The position numbers and the translations under genes were made by a program. From the NCBI GenBank assembly GCA_023423535.1, contig JAFAFL010000120.1, forward strand, positions 1 through 11,429: a stretch of 11,429 nt of DNA, read 5' to 3'. Shown in pieces: positions 1 through 6,900 of this stretch. This DNA comes from Pseudomonadota bacterium. GTDB taxonomy: Bacteria > Myxococcota > Myxococcia > Myxococcales > Myxococcaceae. Positions within the stretch are counted from its first letter, which is position 1, and every line of letters begins with the position of its first letter. The notes below the pieces were generated by a model. The model was not told where the DNA came from. It made no database searches and saw nothing but the letters and a program-made list of their open reading frames with translations.

Positions 1-109
1 GGGCAAGCTCCTTCATCAGGTCCGCGTCGCTCAGGTGGCCCAGCGGGCTACCGTCGTTCGGCGGGATGGTGGGGGTGACGGGCGTTCTGCCTCTTCGGCG
101 ACGGGACAT
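1..109 (-). CDS. Unrecognised protein, N-terminal 36 residues only
   Basis: The minus strand opens with an ATG at 109-107 preceded by a strong GGAGG ribosome-binding site (plus-strand CCTCC at 115-119) with 5 bases between. The frame stays open to the left edge, giving 36 residues. It starts with a run of arginines (MSRRRRGR), then a Pro/Thr-rich stretch, then a segment that looks like the start of a helical domain (GSPLGHLSDADLMKELA). I do not recognise the family. A GTG nine codons upstream is in frame, but the well-placed GGAGG favours the ATG. The gene diverges from recA and shares the 212-bp intergenic region with it. The basic N-terminus could contact nucleic acid, but too little is visible to infer a function. 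Support for a real gene is the ribosome-binding site and the open frame. Confidence 0.55.
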   Translation of the reverse strand, partial: MSRRRRGRTPVTPTIPPNDGSPLGHLSDADLMKELA

Positions 110-190
110 GCGAGCCTCCGTCGGCGCCCAGATCACAAGTCCAGCGCGAAGGCGATCCCTGCGGAATCACTCGGCCTCCCTCAAAGTGGG

Positions 191-219
191 CGTGCACCCA
201 GGAAAGCCCTCGTGCACCC
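191..219. repeat. Pair of 9-bp direct repeats upstream of recA
   Basis: CGTGCACCC occurs at 191-199 and again at 211-219. The starts are 20 bp apart, close to two helical turns, so both copies would lie on the same DNA face. Each contains the palindrome GTGCAC. The pair sits about 50-80 bp upstream of the predicted recA transcription start, a usual position for an activator site. It could also serve the divergent gene at 1-109. No known regulator is assigned. Confidence 0.45.
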
Positions 220-234
220 CCGATGTCAGACCGC

Positions 235-263
235 TGGACTATCTCTCTCCGCGTCGCGATACT
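235..263 (+). promoter_or_regulatory. Predicted housekeeping-type promoter of recA
   Basis: A -35 element TGGACT (235-240, four of six matches to TTGACA) is followed after exactly 17 bp by a -10 element GATACT (258-263, four of six matches to TATAAT). This predicts a transcript start near 270 and a 5' leader of about 50 bases before the recA ATG at 322. The palindrome at 262-277 overlaps the -10 and the start point, which fits a repressible promoter. The call rests on consensus matching by eye. Confidence 0.5.
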
Positions 264-277
264 AAACGCGCTTTCAG
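262..277. promoter_or_regulatory. LexA-like operator over the recA promoter
   Basis: The 16-bp sequence CTAAACGCGCTTTCAG is an imperfect inverted repeat: 12 of 16 positions agree with its own reverse complement. It closely resembles the LexA box reported for Myxococcus xanthus, recalled here as CTRHAMRYBYGTTCAGS, with two mismatches over 17 positions. It overlaps the predicted -10 element and transcription start, so bound LexA would block RNA polymerase and the RecA-driven SOS response would relieve the block. The position and match to the consensus are visible; LexA as the binding protein is inferred, since no lexA gene is present here. Confidence 0.55.
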
Positions 278-321
278 TGCGGAGGCCCCTCTGGCCCCGC
301 CAATCAGTGGAGGGATGACAG

Positions 322-1404
322 ATGGCGGTGAATCCGGAGAAGGAGAAGGCGATCGAGCTGGCCATGAGCGCGGTGGAGCGCCAGTTCGGCAAGGGCTCCA
401 TCATGCGGCTGGGCAAGGACGAGCCCCTGGTGCGGGACATCCAGGCCGTGCCCACCGGCTCCATCTCGCTGGACATCGCGCTGGGCGTCGGAGGCGTGCC
501 GAAGGGCCGCATCATCGAAATCTACGGGCCGGAGTCGTCGGGCAAGACGACGCTGTGTCTGCACATCGTCGCGGAGGCGCAGAAGCGCAGCGGCGTGTGC
601 GGCTACATCGACGCGGAGCACGCGCTGGACGTGGGCTATGCGCGGAAGCTCGGCGTGCGGACGGACGACCTGCTCCTGTCGCAGCCGGATACCGGTGAGC
701 AGGCGCTGGAGATCGCGGAGATGCTCGTGCGGTCCGGCGCGATCGACGTGCTGGTGATCGACTCGGTGGCCGCGCTCGTGCCGAAGGCGGAGCTCGAGGG
801 CGAGATGGGCGACGCGCACATGGGCGTGCAGGCCCGTCTGATGAGCCAGGCGCTCCGGAAGCTGACCGGCACCATCAGCAAGAGCCAGACGTGCGTGATC
901 TTCATCAACCAGATCCGCATGAAGATCGGCGTGATGTTCGGCAACCCGGAGACGACCACGGGCGGCAACGCGCTGAAGTTCTACGCCTCGCAGCGCATGG
1001 ACATCCGCCGCGTGGGGGCGATCAAGAACGGCGAGCAGGTCGTGGGCAGCCGGACCCGCGTGAAGGTGGTGAAGAACAAGGTCGCGCCTCCCTTCAAGGA
1101 GGTGGAGTTCGACATCATGTACGGCACCGGCATCAGCCGGGAGGGTGACCTGCTCGACCTCGGGGCGCAGGAGAACATCGTCGAGAAGAGCGGTGCCTGG
1201 TACTCGTTCAAGGGCGAGCGCATCGGCCAGGGGCGGGAGAACGCGAAGCAGTACCTCTCCGAGCACCCGGAGATCTCGAAGCAGATCGAAGCGCAGCTGC
1301 TCGAGAAGTTCGGCGTGAACAAGTCCCCGGTGCAGGCGGTGCCCGCGCCCGCCGAGGAGCCGGCGCCGGACGAGAAGCGCGCGAAGGTGAAGGCCGTCAA
1401 GTAG
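322..1404 (+). CDS. recA: RecA recombinase
   Basis: RecA forms ATP-dependent filaments on single-stranded DNA in the cytoplasm. It drives homologous strand exchange and stimulates LexA self-cleavage. The protein is 360 residues, against 353 in E. coli. The Walker A motif GPESSGKT is at 69-76, the Walker B strand VLVIDSVAALVP begins at 143, and DNA-binding loop L1 (EGEMGDAHMG) is at about 159-168. Loop L2 runs from about 194 to 223 and includes FINQIRMKIG and GNPETTTGGN. The start is set by GGAGG at 309-313, 8 bases before the ATG. The core is fully conserved, so the protein should be active. The C-terminal tail is unusual: an Ala/Pro/Glu stretch (about 340-350) followed by a lysine-rich end (EKRAKVKAVK), unlike the strongly acidic E. 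coli tail. Myxobacteria often carry two recA genes, and I cannot say which one this is. A promoter with a LexA-like operator lies upstream. Confidence 0.98.
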   Translation: MAVNPEKEKAIELAMSAVERQFGKGSIMRLGKDEPLVRDIQAVPTGSISLDIALGVGGVPKGRIIEIYGPESSGKTTLCLHIVAEAQKRSGVCGYIDAEHALDVGYARKLGVRTDDLLLSQPDTGEQALEIAEMLVRSGAIDVLVIDSVAALVPKAELEGEMGDAHMGVQARLMSQALRKLTGTISKSQTCVIFINQIRMKIGVMFGNPETTTGGNALKFYASQRMDIRRVGAIKNGEQVVGSRTRVKVVKNKVAPPFKEVEFDIMYGTGISREGDLLDLGAQENIVEKSGAWYSFKGERIGQGRENAKQYLSEHPEISKQIEAQLLEKFGVNKSPVQAVPAPAEEPAPDEKRAKVKAVK

Positions 1405-1448
1405 CTGCCGGCTCGGGCACCCCATCCCCACGATCCCGTTGAATCCTC

Positions 1449-1475
1449 TGCCCTCCGGCGATAGCGCGGAGGGCA
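1449..1475 (+). other. Hairpin between recA and the hydrolase gene
   Basis: TGCCCTCCG (1449-1457) pairs perfectly with CGGAGGGCA (1467-1475), a 9-bp GC-rich stem around a 9-base loop. No T tract follows, so it is not a classical intrinsic terminator. It ends 2 bases before the GGGAGG ribosome-binding site (1478-1483) of the next gene. The CCTCC at 1452-1456 in its left arm could pair with that ribosome-binding site instead. It may stabilise the recA mRNA 3' end or tune translation of the hydrolase. The structure is visible; any role is inferred. Confidence 0.5.
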
Positions 1476-1488
1476 AAGGGAGGCCGAC

Positions 1489-2331
1489 ATGAAGACTCGG
1501 TTGGGATTCGGGCTGGTGGTGCTCGTCGCTTCGTCCGTCGCGTTCGCTCAGGGACAAGGGCAGGGGAAGGGCCAGGGCGCAGGTACCCCGGCGCCTGCGC
1601 AGGCCCAGGCGGGAGCGAAGAAGGCGCCGTCGAAGACGACCGCGACCTGGTGGGGCCACGCGGCGTTCATCGTGGAGACGCCGGGCGGTGCGCGCATCGC
1701 CATTGACCCGTGGCTGAAGAACCCCAACGCGCCGAAGGACGCCCAGATGCCGACGGCGCTGGACGCGATCCTCATCACGCACGGGCACTTCGACCACGTG
1801 GGCGAGGCGCAGGAGCTGTCGAAGCAGACCGGCGCGCCCATCTACGGCGCGTTCGAGCTGGTGGGACTGCTGGGCGGGGAGAAGGACGTGGGCGCCAACG
1901 TGGGCGGAACGTTCAAGGTGAAGGACGTGACCATCCACATGGTGGAGGCGGTGCACTCCAGCGGCGTGGGCCAGGACCCGAAGCAGGGGCTGAAGCCGGG
2001 CGGTCCGGCCATGGGCTACGTGCTGAAGGTGGACAACGGGCCGACGCTGTACCACGCGGGGGACACGGACGTGTTCGCGTCGATGGACCTCATCGCCTCG
2101 CGCTTCAAGCCGACGGTGGCGATGCTGCCCATCGGCGGGCACTTCACCATGGGGCCGGAGGGCGCGGCGCTGGCGGCGCGGATGCTGAAGGTGAAGACCG
2201 TGGTCCCCATGCACTACGGCACCTTCCCGCCGCTGAAGGGAACGCCGCAGGAGCTGGAGGCGACGCTGAAGAAGGAGAAGGCCGCGGCGCGCGTCCGGAC
2301 GCTGAAGCCGGGCGAGTCGGTGGAGCTGTAG
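1489..2331 (+). CDS. Exported UPF0173-type metallo-beta-lactamase-fold hydrolase
   Basis: This 280-residue protein has a Sec-type signal peptide at 1-20 (MKTR, a hydrophobic core, then AFA before the predicted cut). A low-complexity Gln/Gly/Ala/Pro linker follows (about 21-50, QGQGQGKGQG and onward). The remaining 230 or so residues form one metallo-beta-lactamase domain, about the usual full length of UPF0173 proteins. The two-metal centre appears complete: H98, H100, D102, H103 (THGHFDHVG), then H156, D192 (AGDTD) and H242 (MHYGTF). PIGGHFTMGP near 214-223 is typical of UPF0173. The natural substrate of this family is not established. Most family members I know of lack a signal peptide, so a periplasmic location is unusual. 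GGGAGG at 1478-1483 sets the ATG. The next gene begins 7 bp after the stop, so the two are probably cotranscribed. Fold and export are secure; the reaction is unknown. Confidence 0.9.
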   Translation: MKTRLGFGLVVLVASSVAFAQGQGQGKGQGAGTPAPAQAQAGAKKAPSKTTATWWGHAAFIVETPGGARIAIDPWLKNPNAPKDAQMPTALDAILITHGHFDHVGEAQELSKQTGAPIYGAFELVGLLGGEKDVGANVGGTFKVKDVTIHMVEAVHSSGVGQDPKQGLKPGGPAMGYVLKVDNGPTLYHAGDTDVFASMDLIASRFKPTVAMLPIGGHFTMGPEGAALAARMLKVKTVVPMHYGTFPPLKGTPQELEATLKKEKAAARVRTLKPGESVEL

Positions 2332-2338
2332 GAAGACG

Positions 2339-2755
2339 ATGAAGGTTCGCCGGCCGGCCTGGGTGGGATGGATGCTGCAGACGGCCCAGGCCGGGCTGGA
2401 GAAGAACGTCGCGCGCGTGATGCAGGAGGTGCGAGAGACCGGTGAGCTCTCGGTGCTGCTCTCGAGGGTGGTGCGCAGGCAGTCGCTCACCCGCGACGAG
2501 CGGCACCGGATGACGGAGCAGCTGAAGGACCTGGCCCGAGTCGTCCCGGCGATCGCCATCTTCGCGGCGCCGGGCGGCGTGTTCCTCCTCATCGCGCTGG
2601 CGCGGGTGCTCCCGTTCTCGCTGCTGCCCAGCGCGTTCCGGGACGAGGCCGCGGCGCCGGTCGAGGGCGCGCCGGTCCCGGTGACCGAGGTCGCCGCGGA
2701 GGGAGAGGCGGCGTCGACCGTGCCCCCGCGGGATGCCGTGTCGGGCGGACGGTAG
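2339..2755 (+). CDS. Small LETM1-like domain protein
   Basis: The 138-residue product has a basic N-terminus, an amphipathic helical region at about 12-45, and then the block that identifies it. This is LTRDERHRMTEQLKDLARVVP (about 50-70) followed by a hydrophobic FAAPGGVFLLIALARVLPF..LLPSAF stretch (75-100). The order Asp-Glu-Arg, Gln-Leu-x-Asp-Leu, then a Pro-Gly-Gly and a Leu-Pro-Ser-Ala-Phe end matches the conserved part of the LETM1 ribosome-binding-like domain. In mitochondria, LETM1 and Mdm38 act at the inner membrane in ion exchange and ribosome contact; the role of short bacterial versions is unknown. Residues 101-138 are an Ala/Pro/Glu-rich tail and probably disordered. AGGAAG at 2330-2335 overlaps the upstream stop codon and precedes the ATG by 3 bases, which fits an operon with the hydrolase. 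The last codons fall within the first tandem repeat unit. Confidence 0.8.
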   Translation: MKVRRPAWVGWMLQTAQAGLEKNVARVMQEVRETGELSVLLSRVVRRQSLTRDERHRMTEQLKDLARVVPAIAIFAAPGGVFLLIALARVLPFSLLPSAFRDEAAAPVEGAPVPVTEVAAEGEAASTVPPRDAVSGGR

Positions 2756-2897
2756 CGGCGCGCCGAGCTGGATCGGTCAGGCGACGGGCGTGTCCGGTCG
2801 GCCTGAGGTCGCCGGCGGGCGGTAGCAGCGCGGCAGCTGATGCGGTCAGGTGACGGTGTGCCCGATCGATCCGAGGTTTCCGGCGGGCGGTACCGCC
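2744..2897. repeat. Imperfect tandem repeats of about 70 bp between converging genes
   Basis: Two adjacent units, 2744-2813 (70 bp) and 2814-2881 (68 bp), align with roughly 53 matches in 70 columns and two single-base gaps. Shared blocks include GGCGG[A/G]CGGTAGC, CGGTCAGG, GACGG and GAGGT. A third partial unit starts at 2882 (GGCGGGCGGTACC) and soon diverges, ending in the perfect 12-bp palindrome GGCGGTACCGCC (2886-2897). The first unit includes the final codons and TAG stop of the LETM1-like gene, so the array may have arisen by duplication of that gene's 3' end and trailer. It fills most of the 164 bp between this gene and the converging HNH gene. No T-tract terminator is visible in it on either strand. 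Function unknown. Confidence 0.75.
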
Positions 2898-2919
2898 AGC
2901 ACCCGGCCGCGGAACTCAC

Positions 2920-3693
2920 TCACGCGGCGCGCGCGAAGTGCTCGGCCCGGTGCCATGCCAGCGCCGCGGGATCCGGTGCGAAGCGCTCCGGCATGCGCAG
3001 GACCGCGCCTTCGTGGTCGAGGATGGCGCTGGCGCGTTTGCCTTCGGCGCGGAGGCGCGGCGAGACGAGCAGCCGGTGCGACTCGTCGAAGGTGATGAGG
3101 AACCGGTCGAACGCCTTGTCGAGCAGCGCGTTGAGCAGCAGGCCGTTGCGTGGATCCGCGCGGCGCTGTTCGTTCGTCGCCCACGGCAGGATGTGGCTGG
3201 CCACGAGCAATTCGGGCTCGGCGAGGCCGGTCACCGCGCAGCTCGCGCCGTAGCTGGTCAGCAGGGACTCGCGGAAGAACGTCTGCACGAGGCGCACGCG
3301 CACGGTGCGCGTCGCTTCGGTGGGCGCCGGGCCACCGGTCGGTTCCGATGCGAAGAGGGGCGCTGTCACCTCGAGGGCGGCATGGCGCGCCCAGGCGAGG
3401 CTCGCGGCTTCGGCCACGCGCGTCGGCTCCGCGGCGAAGGCGGCCCACAGCGCGCGATCGTCGCGGCTCACGTTGCCCAGCCCCGCGCGGCCGGACGCGA
3501 CCATCAGCGGGTCGAGGCTCGCGAAGTTGCAGGCCTTCATCGCCAGCGCATCGGAGGTGCGCCCGATCCTCGCCGCCATGTCGATGATGGTGGGGTTCCG
3601 CGCGTGCAACCGGCCGAAGCGCTCGGTGCAGTAGAGCCAGAAGGCGACGAGGAGCTGCTCCTGCGTCCATCTCGTGCGAGGCGGCTGCGGCAC
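2920..3693 (-). CDS. HNH endonuclease domain protein (HNH_2-like)
   Basis: The 257-residue protein has two parts. Residues 8-62 form a small helical domain (WTQEQLLVAFWLY ... NPTIIDMAARIGRTSDALAMKACNFASLDP) typical of the N-terminus of a family of HNH proteins, perhaps for DNA binding. Residues 148-215 are an HNH_2-type nuclease core: C152 (CAVTG), H167 (ASHILPW), N183-G184 (PRNGLLLNA) and D192-x-x-F195-D196. Where relatives, as I recall them, often read Asn-Ala-Leu-His-Asp, this protein has Leu191, so metal binding may be altered. The proteins are presumed nucleases; substrate and role are unknown, though many HNH proteins act in restriction or mobile elements. The GTG start at 3693 agrees with where the family's first domain begins, but the best purine-rich site (GGGGAG, 3709-3714) is rather far away. 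No methylase or partner gene is next to it. It converges on the LETM1-like gene and diverges from the macroglobulin gene. Confidence 0.85.
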   Translation of the reverse strand: MPQPPRTRWTQEQLLVAFWLYCTERFGRLHARNPTIIDMAARIGRTSDALAMKACNFASLDPLMVASGRAGLGNVSRDDRALWAAFAAEPTRVAEAASLAWARHAALEVTAPLFASEPTGGPAPTEATRTVRVRLVQTFFRESLLTSYGASCAVTGLAEPELLVASHILPWATNEQRRADPRNGLLLNALLDKAFDRFLITFDESHRLLVSPRLRAEGKRASAILDHEGAVLRMPERFAPDPAALAWHRAEHFARAA

Positions 3694-3932
3694 GAGCCCA
3701 GGCTACGGCTCCCCGCGGCGGCTGACCAGGACGGCGCCGACGGTCGCGCGGTGTGGCCCCGTTGCCGCGCCGCGCGGTCCCCGTGTGTCTCGCAGGAGCC
3801 GCGAAGAGGCTGGGGGCGGGTGTCTTGTGTCCCGAACGGCGTCGGCGGATGGTCGCGCCGCGCGGCATGGCCCTTGAAGTGACACCCCGCGCCCCCTTCC
3901 AACCCGCCGCACCCAGGACACCGAGGCCTCTC
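3694..3932. other. Divergent intergenic region before the HNH and macroglobulin genes
   Basis: These 239 bp must hold the promoters of two divergent genes. I see no -35/-10 pair convincing enough to call on either strand. A 10-bp palindrome GCCGCGCGGC lies at 3857-3866, about 70 bp before the macroglobulin start, but such palindromes are expected by chance in DNA this GC-rich. A short GAGG at 3923-3926, 6 bases before the ATG at 3933, is the likely ribosome-binding site. No gene is supported within the region. Confidence 0.4.
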
Positions 3933-6900
3933 ATGGTCCGCACCCCCTCCCTCGCGCTCCCGCTGGCCGTGCTGCTCGTCGCCATCGCCTGCGACTCGCG
4001 CACGCCCACTTCACCTTCGCCCGACGGCACGCAGGCTTCGTCCGGCGCGCAGACCGGCTCGGCCTCGAGCGGCGCCACGACTTCCGGACCCGACGGCACC
4101 GGCACCTCGTCGCCCAGCACCGACTCGACCTCGACCGGCTCGATGGCCGGCGCGCCCGCCCGCTCCGCGCTGCAGACGCGCGCGCACCTCTCGCTGCTCG
4201 GGGACTCGGACGGCGTTCCCACCGGCATCACGGTCACGCTCGATCAGCCGATCGCTCGCGCGGACTCGAACGGGACGGCATCGCGCGCGGGGACGCGGCT
4301 GAGGCTCGACCCGGAGGTGAAGGGGAAGCTCGAGGCCACCGGAGATTCGGAGCTCGTCTTCCGGCCGGACGCGCCCTTCGCGCACGGACGCAAGTACACG
4401 GCGCGGCTCGAGGCGCTGGACACACCCGAAGGGCTCATCCGCGCGCCCGCGGGTGACGTGGAACTGGCCTTCACCACGCCGCCGTTTCGCTTCAGCGGCG
4501 CGAACCTCGAGCGCATCGACTACTCGAAGCGGGACCTCTCGCTGAAGGTGCGGTTCAGCGGGCCGGTGGACGAGAAGTCCGCCGCGCAGGCGGTGACGCT
4601 GGAGGTGGACGGCAAGCCGCGGAAGGACGCGACCGTGTCCGTCTCGTCGAGCAACGCCGCGGAGCTCTCGGTCGAGCTGCGCCGGGAGGTCCGGCCGGGC
4701 GCGAAGCTTCGCCTCGCGATCGCGGGTGAGCAGGTGCGCGCGCGTCACCAGGGAGAGCTGCGCGCGCCCGCGGCAGAGGCGCGCTTCACGCTGCCCAACG
4801 GCCAGCCGGTGGAGATCCTCGCGGTGCAGCTGGTGGAGGGCGACCAGGGCTACTTCTTCGAGGTCGTCTGCCGCGACCACGCCGCCGGCGGGCAGCGTTA
4901 TCACTGGAGCCGGACCTCGAGCTGGAGCGGCTACACCTCGCGCCGGTGCCAGCTGACCGACGAGGACGCGCAGCGCTACATCCGCACCGAGCCCTCCGTC
5001 CCGGTTCAGGTCGTCTCCTCCAGCGCCGGCTTCCGGGTGCTCGGCGAGTTCAAGCGCGGGCCGCTCACGCTGCATCTCGACGCGGGCGCGACCACCGTCG
5101 ATGGCGGTGTGGTCCTCAAGGGCTCGGCGCATCCGGTGACCGTGCCGGCGCGCTCACCCAAGCTGCGCTTCGTCTCCACCGGCCGCTACCTGCCGCGCGG
5201 CGCCTGGCGCAACGTGGGCGTGCAGCACATGAACACCGACGAGGTCCGCGTGGCGGTCCGGCAGATCCCGCCGGAGAACCTCGTGTTCTGGCTCTCGCAG
5301 GGAGAGAACGAGGCGGCGGACGCGCGCACGTCCGACTTCATCGTGTCGCAGACGGTGAAGCTCGGCGGTGCGCCGGACAAGCAGCAGACGAGCTTCGTGG
5401 ATCTCGGCGCCATGCTCCCGCAGACGGCGCGCGGGGTGATGGAGGTGACGCTGCAGGGCGGCAATGCGGCGGCGGTTTCGCGGCTGTTGCTGACGGACAT
5501 GTCGCTCATCGCGAAGAAGGGCGCAGCGCCGCAGGACGCGCCCTGGCGGCACGACGTGTCGGTGTGGGCGGTGGGCATCCGCGACGCGGCGGCGCTCTCC
5601 GGTGTCGGCCTCGAGCTCAAGCGCATGAGCGGCAAGACGGTGGCCACCTGCACCACCGACAAGAGCGGCTACTGCCGGCTGCAGGTGCCGGAGGGGCAGA
5701 ACGATCCGGACCAGACCGAGCCCTTCGCCATCGTCGCGCGTAAGGGAGACGACCTCACCTACATCCGCTACGCGGACCTGCGCACCGAGACGGCAGACTT
5801 CGACGTGGTGGGCGAGGCGTTCCGTTCGGATCGCGTGTACCGCGCGTCGGTGTGGAGCGACCGCGGCGTGTACCGGCCCGGTGAGACCGCGAGGCTCGCG
5901 GCGCTGCTGCGCGATCGCAACGACGTGGCGCCGAAGAGCGGGCTGCCGGTGGAGCTGAAGCTCTACGACCCGCGCGAGAAGGTCGTGCGCGGGCTGCAGC
6001 TGCAGACGAACGACGCGGGGATGATCGAGACCGGGCTGCCGTTCGCGGCCTTCGCGGAGACGGGGCGCTACCGCGTGGAGCTCCTCGTGGGGAAGAAGCC
6101 CGTCCAGAGCTACAGCTTCAACGTGGAGGAGTTCGTCCCCGAGCGGATGAAGGTCGAGGCGAAGCCGGTGCAGGAGGCGCTCGCGTTCGGCGACGTGGCG
6201 AAGGTGGCGGTGGGCGCGCAGTACCTCTTCGGCGGCTCGGCGGAGGGCGCGCGGGTGCAGGCCGCCTGTCGCATCGAGCCGGCGACGTTCAAGCCGAAGG
6301 AGAACGGCCAGTTCCAGTACGGCGTGTACACGCCGGAGAAGGCGCCGAAGCCGATCACGCTCGGCGAGGTGGAGGCGGAGCTCGACGCGAAGGGCCAGGC
6401 GCTGGTGGAGTGCCCGGCGCTGGAGGGCGGCGCGCAGTTCCCCGGCATGGGACGGCTGCACGCGCAGGTGGCGGTCTTCGAAGCGGGCAGCGGCCGTTCG
6501 ACGCGCGGTGAGGCGACGGCGCCGGTGCACCCGGAGCGCTTCTACCTGGGCCTGCAGTCCGACCGTCAGAAGTTCGAGGCGGGCCAGAAGATCACGGTGC
6601 AGGGCGTGGTGGTGGACTGGGAGGGCAAGCTCCTCGGCGGGGGCAGCAAGGCAGCGGCGCCGAAGGAGGTCGAGGTCGAGCTCGTCCGCATGGAGGCGGA
6701 GTACGGCTACTTCTGGGACGACGACCTCGAGGGCGAGCGCTACCAGCGCCACCTGCGTCCGGTCACCGAGGGCCGGTTCACCGTCCCGGTGAAGGACGGC
6801 AAGTTCGAGCTCTCCGCCGAGCCTCGCGGCTGGTCTGCCGGCTTCGTGGTGCGGGTGCGTGCGGAGGGGGCGCGGACGGATCTCTTCCTCGAGTCCACGC

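Noticed and set aside
1449..1480. Rho-independent terminator after recA
   Set aside because: The stem is strong but A and G follow instead of a T tract, so it is listed only as a hairpin of unknown role.
304..2919. An 871-codon open frame on the minus strand across recA, the hydrolase and the LETM1-like gene
   Set aside because: It is antisense to three well-identified genes, has low-complexity Arg/Leu/His-rich composition and no recognisable domain. GC-rich genes commonly leave such open antisense frames.
2920..3693. HNH gene as part of a defence island
   Set aside because: No methylase, helicase, transposase or other defence gene adjoins it, and its neighbours are housekeeping or envelope genes on the other strand.
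3752..3768. Sigma-54-like sequence (TGGCCCCGTTGC)
   Set aside because: The spacing between the GG and GC elements does not fit: TTGC is too close to TGGC.
3753..3932. Upstream start for the macroglobulin, extending it by 60 residues
   Set aside because: The extension is Arg/Pro-rich and would place the lipoprotein signal internally; the ATG at 3933 gives a proper signal with Cys20.
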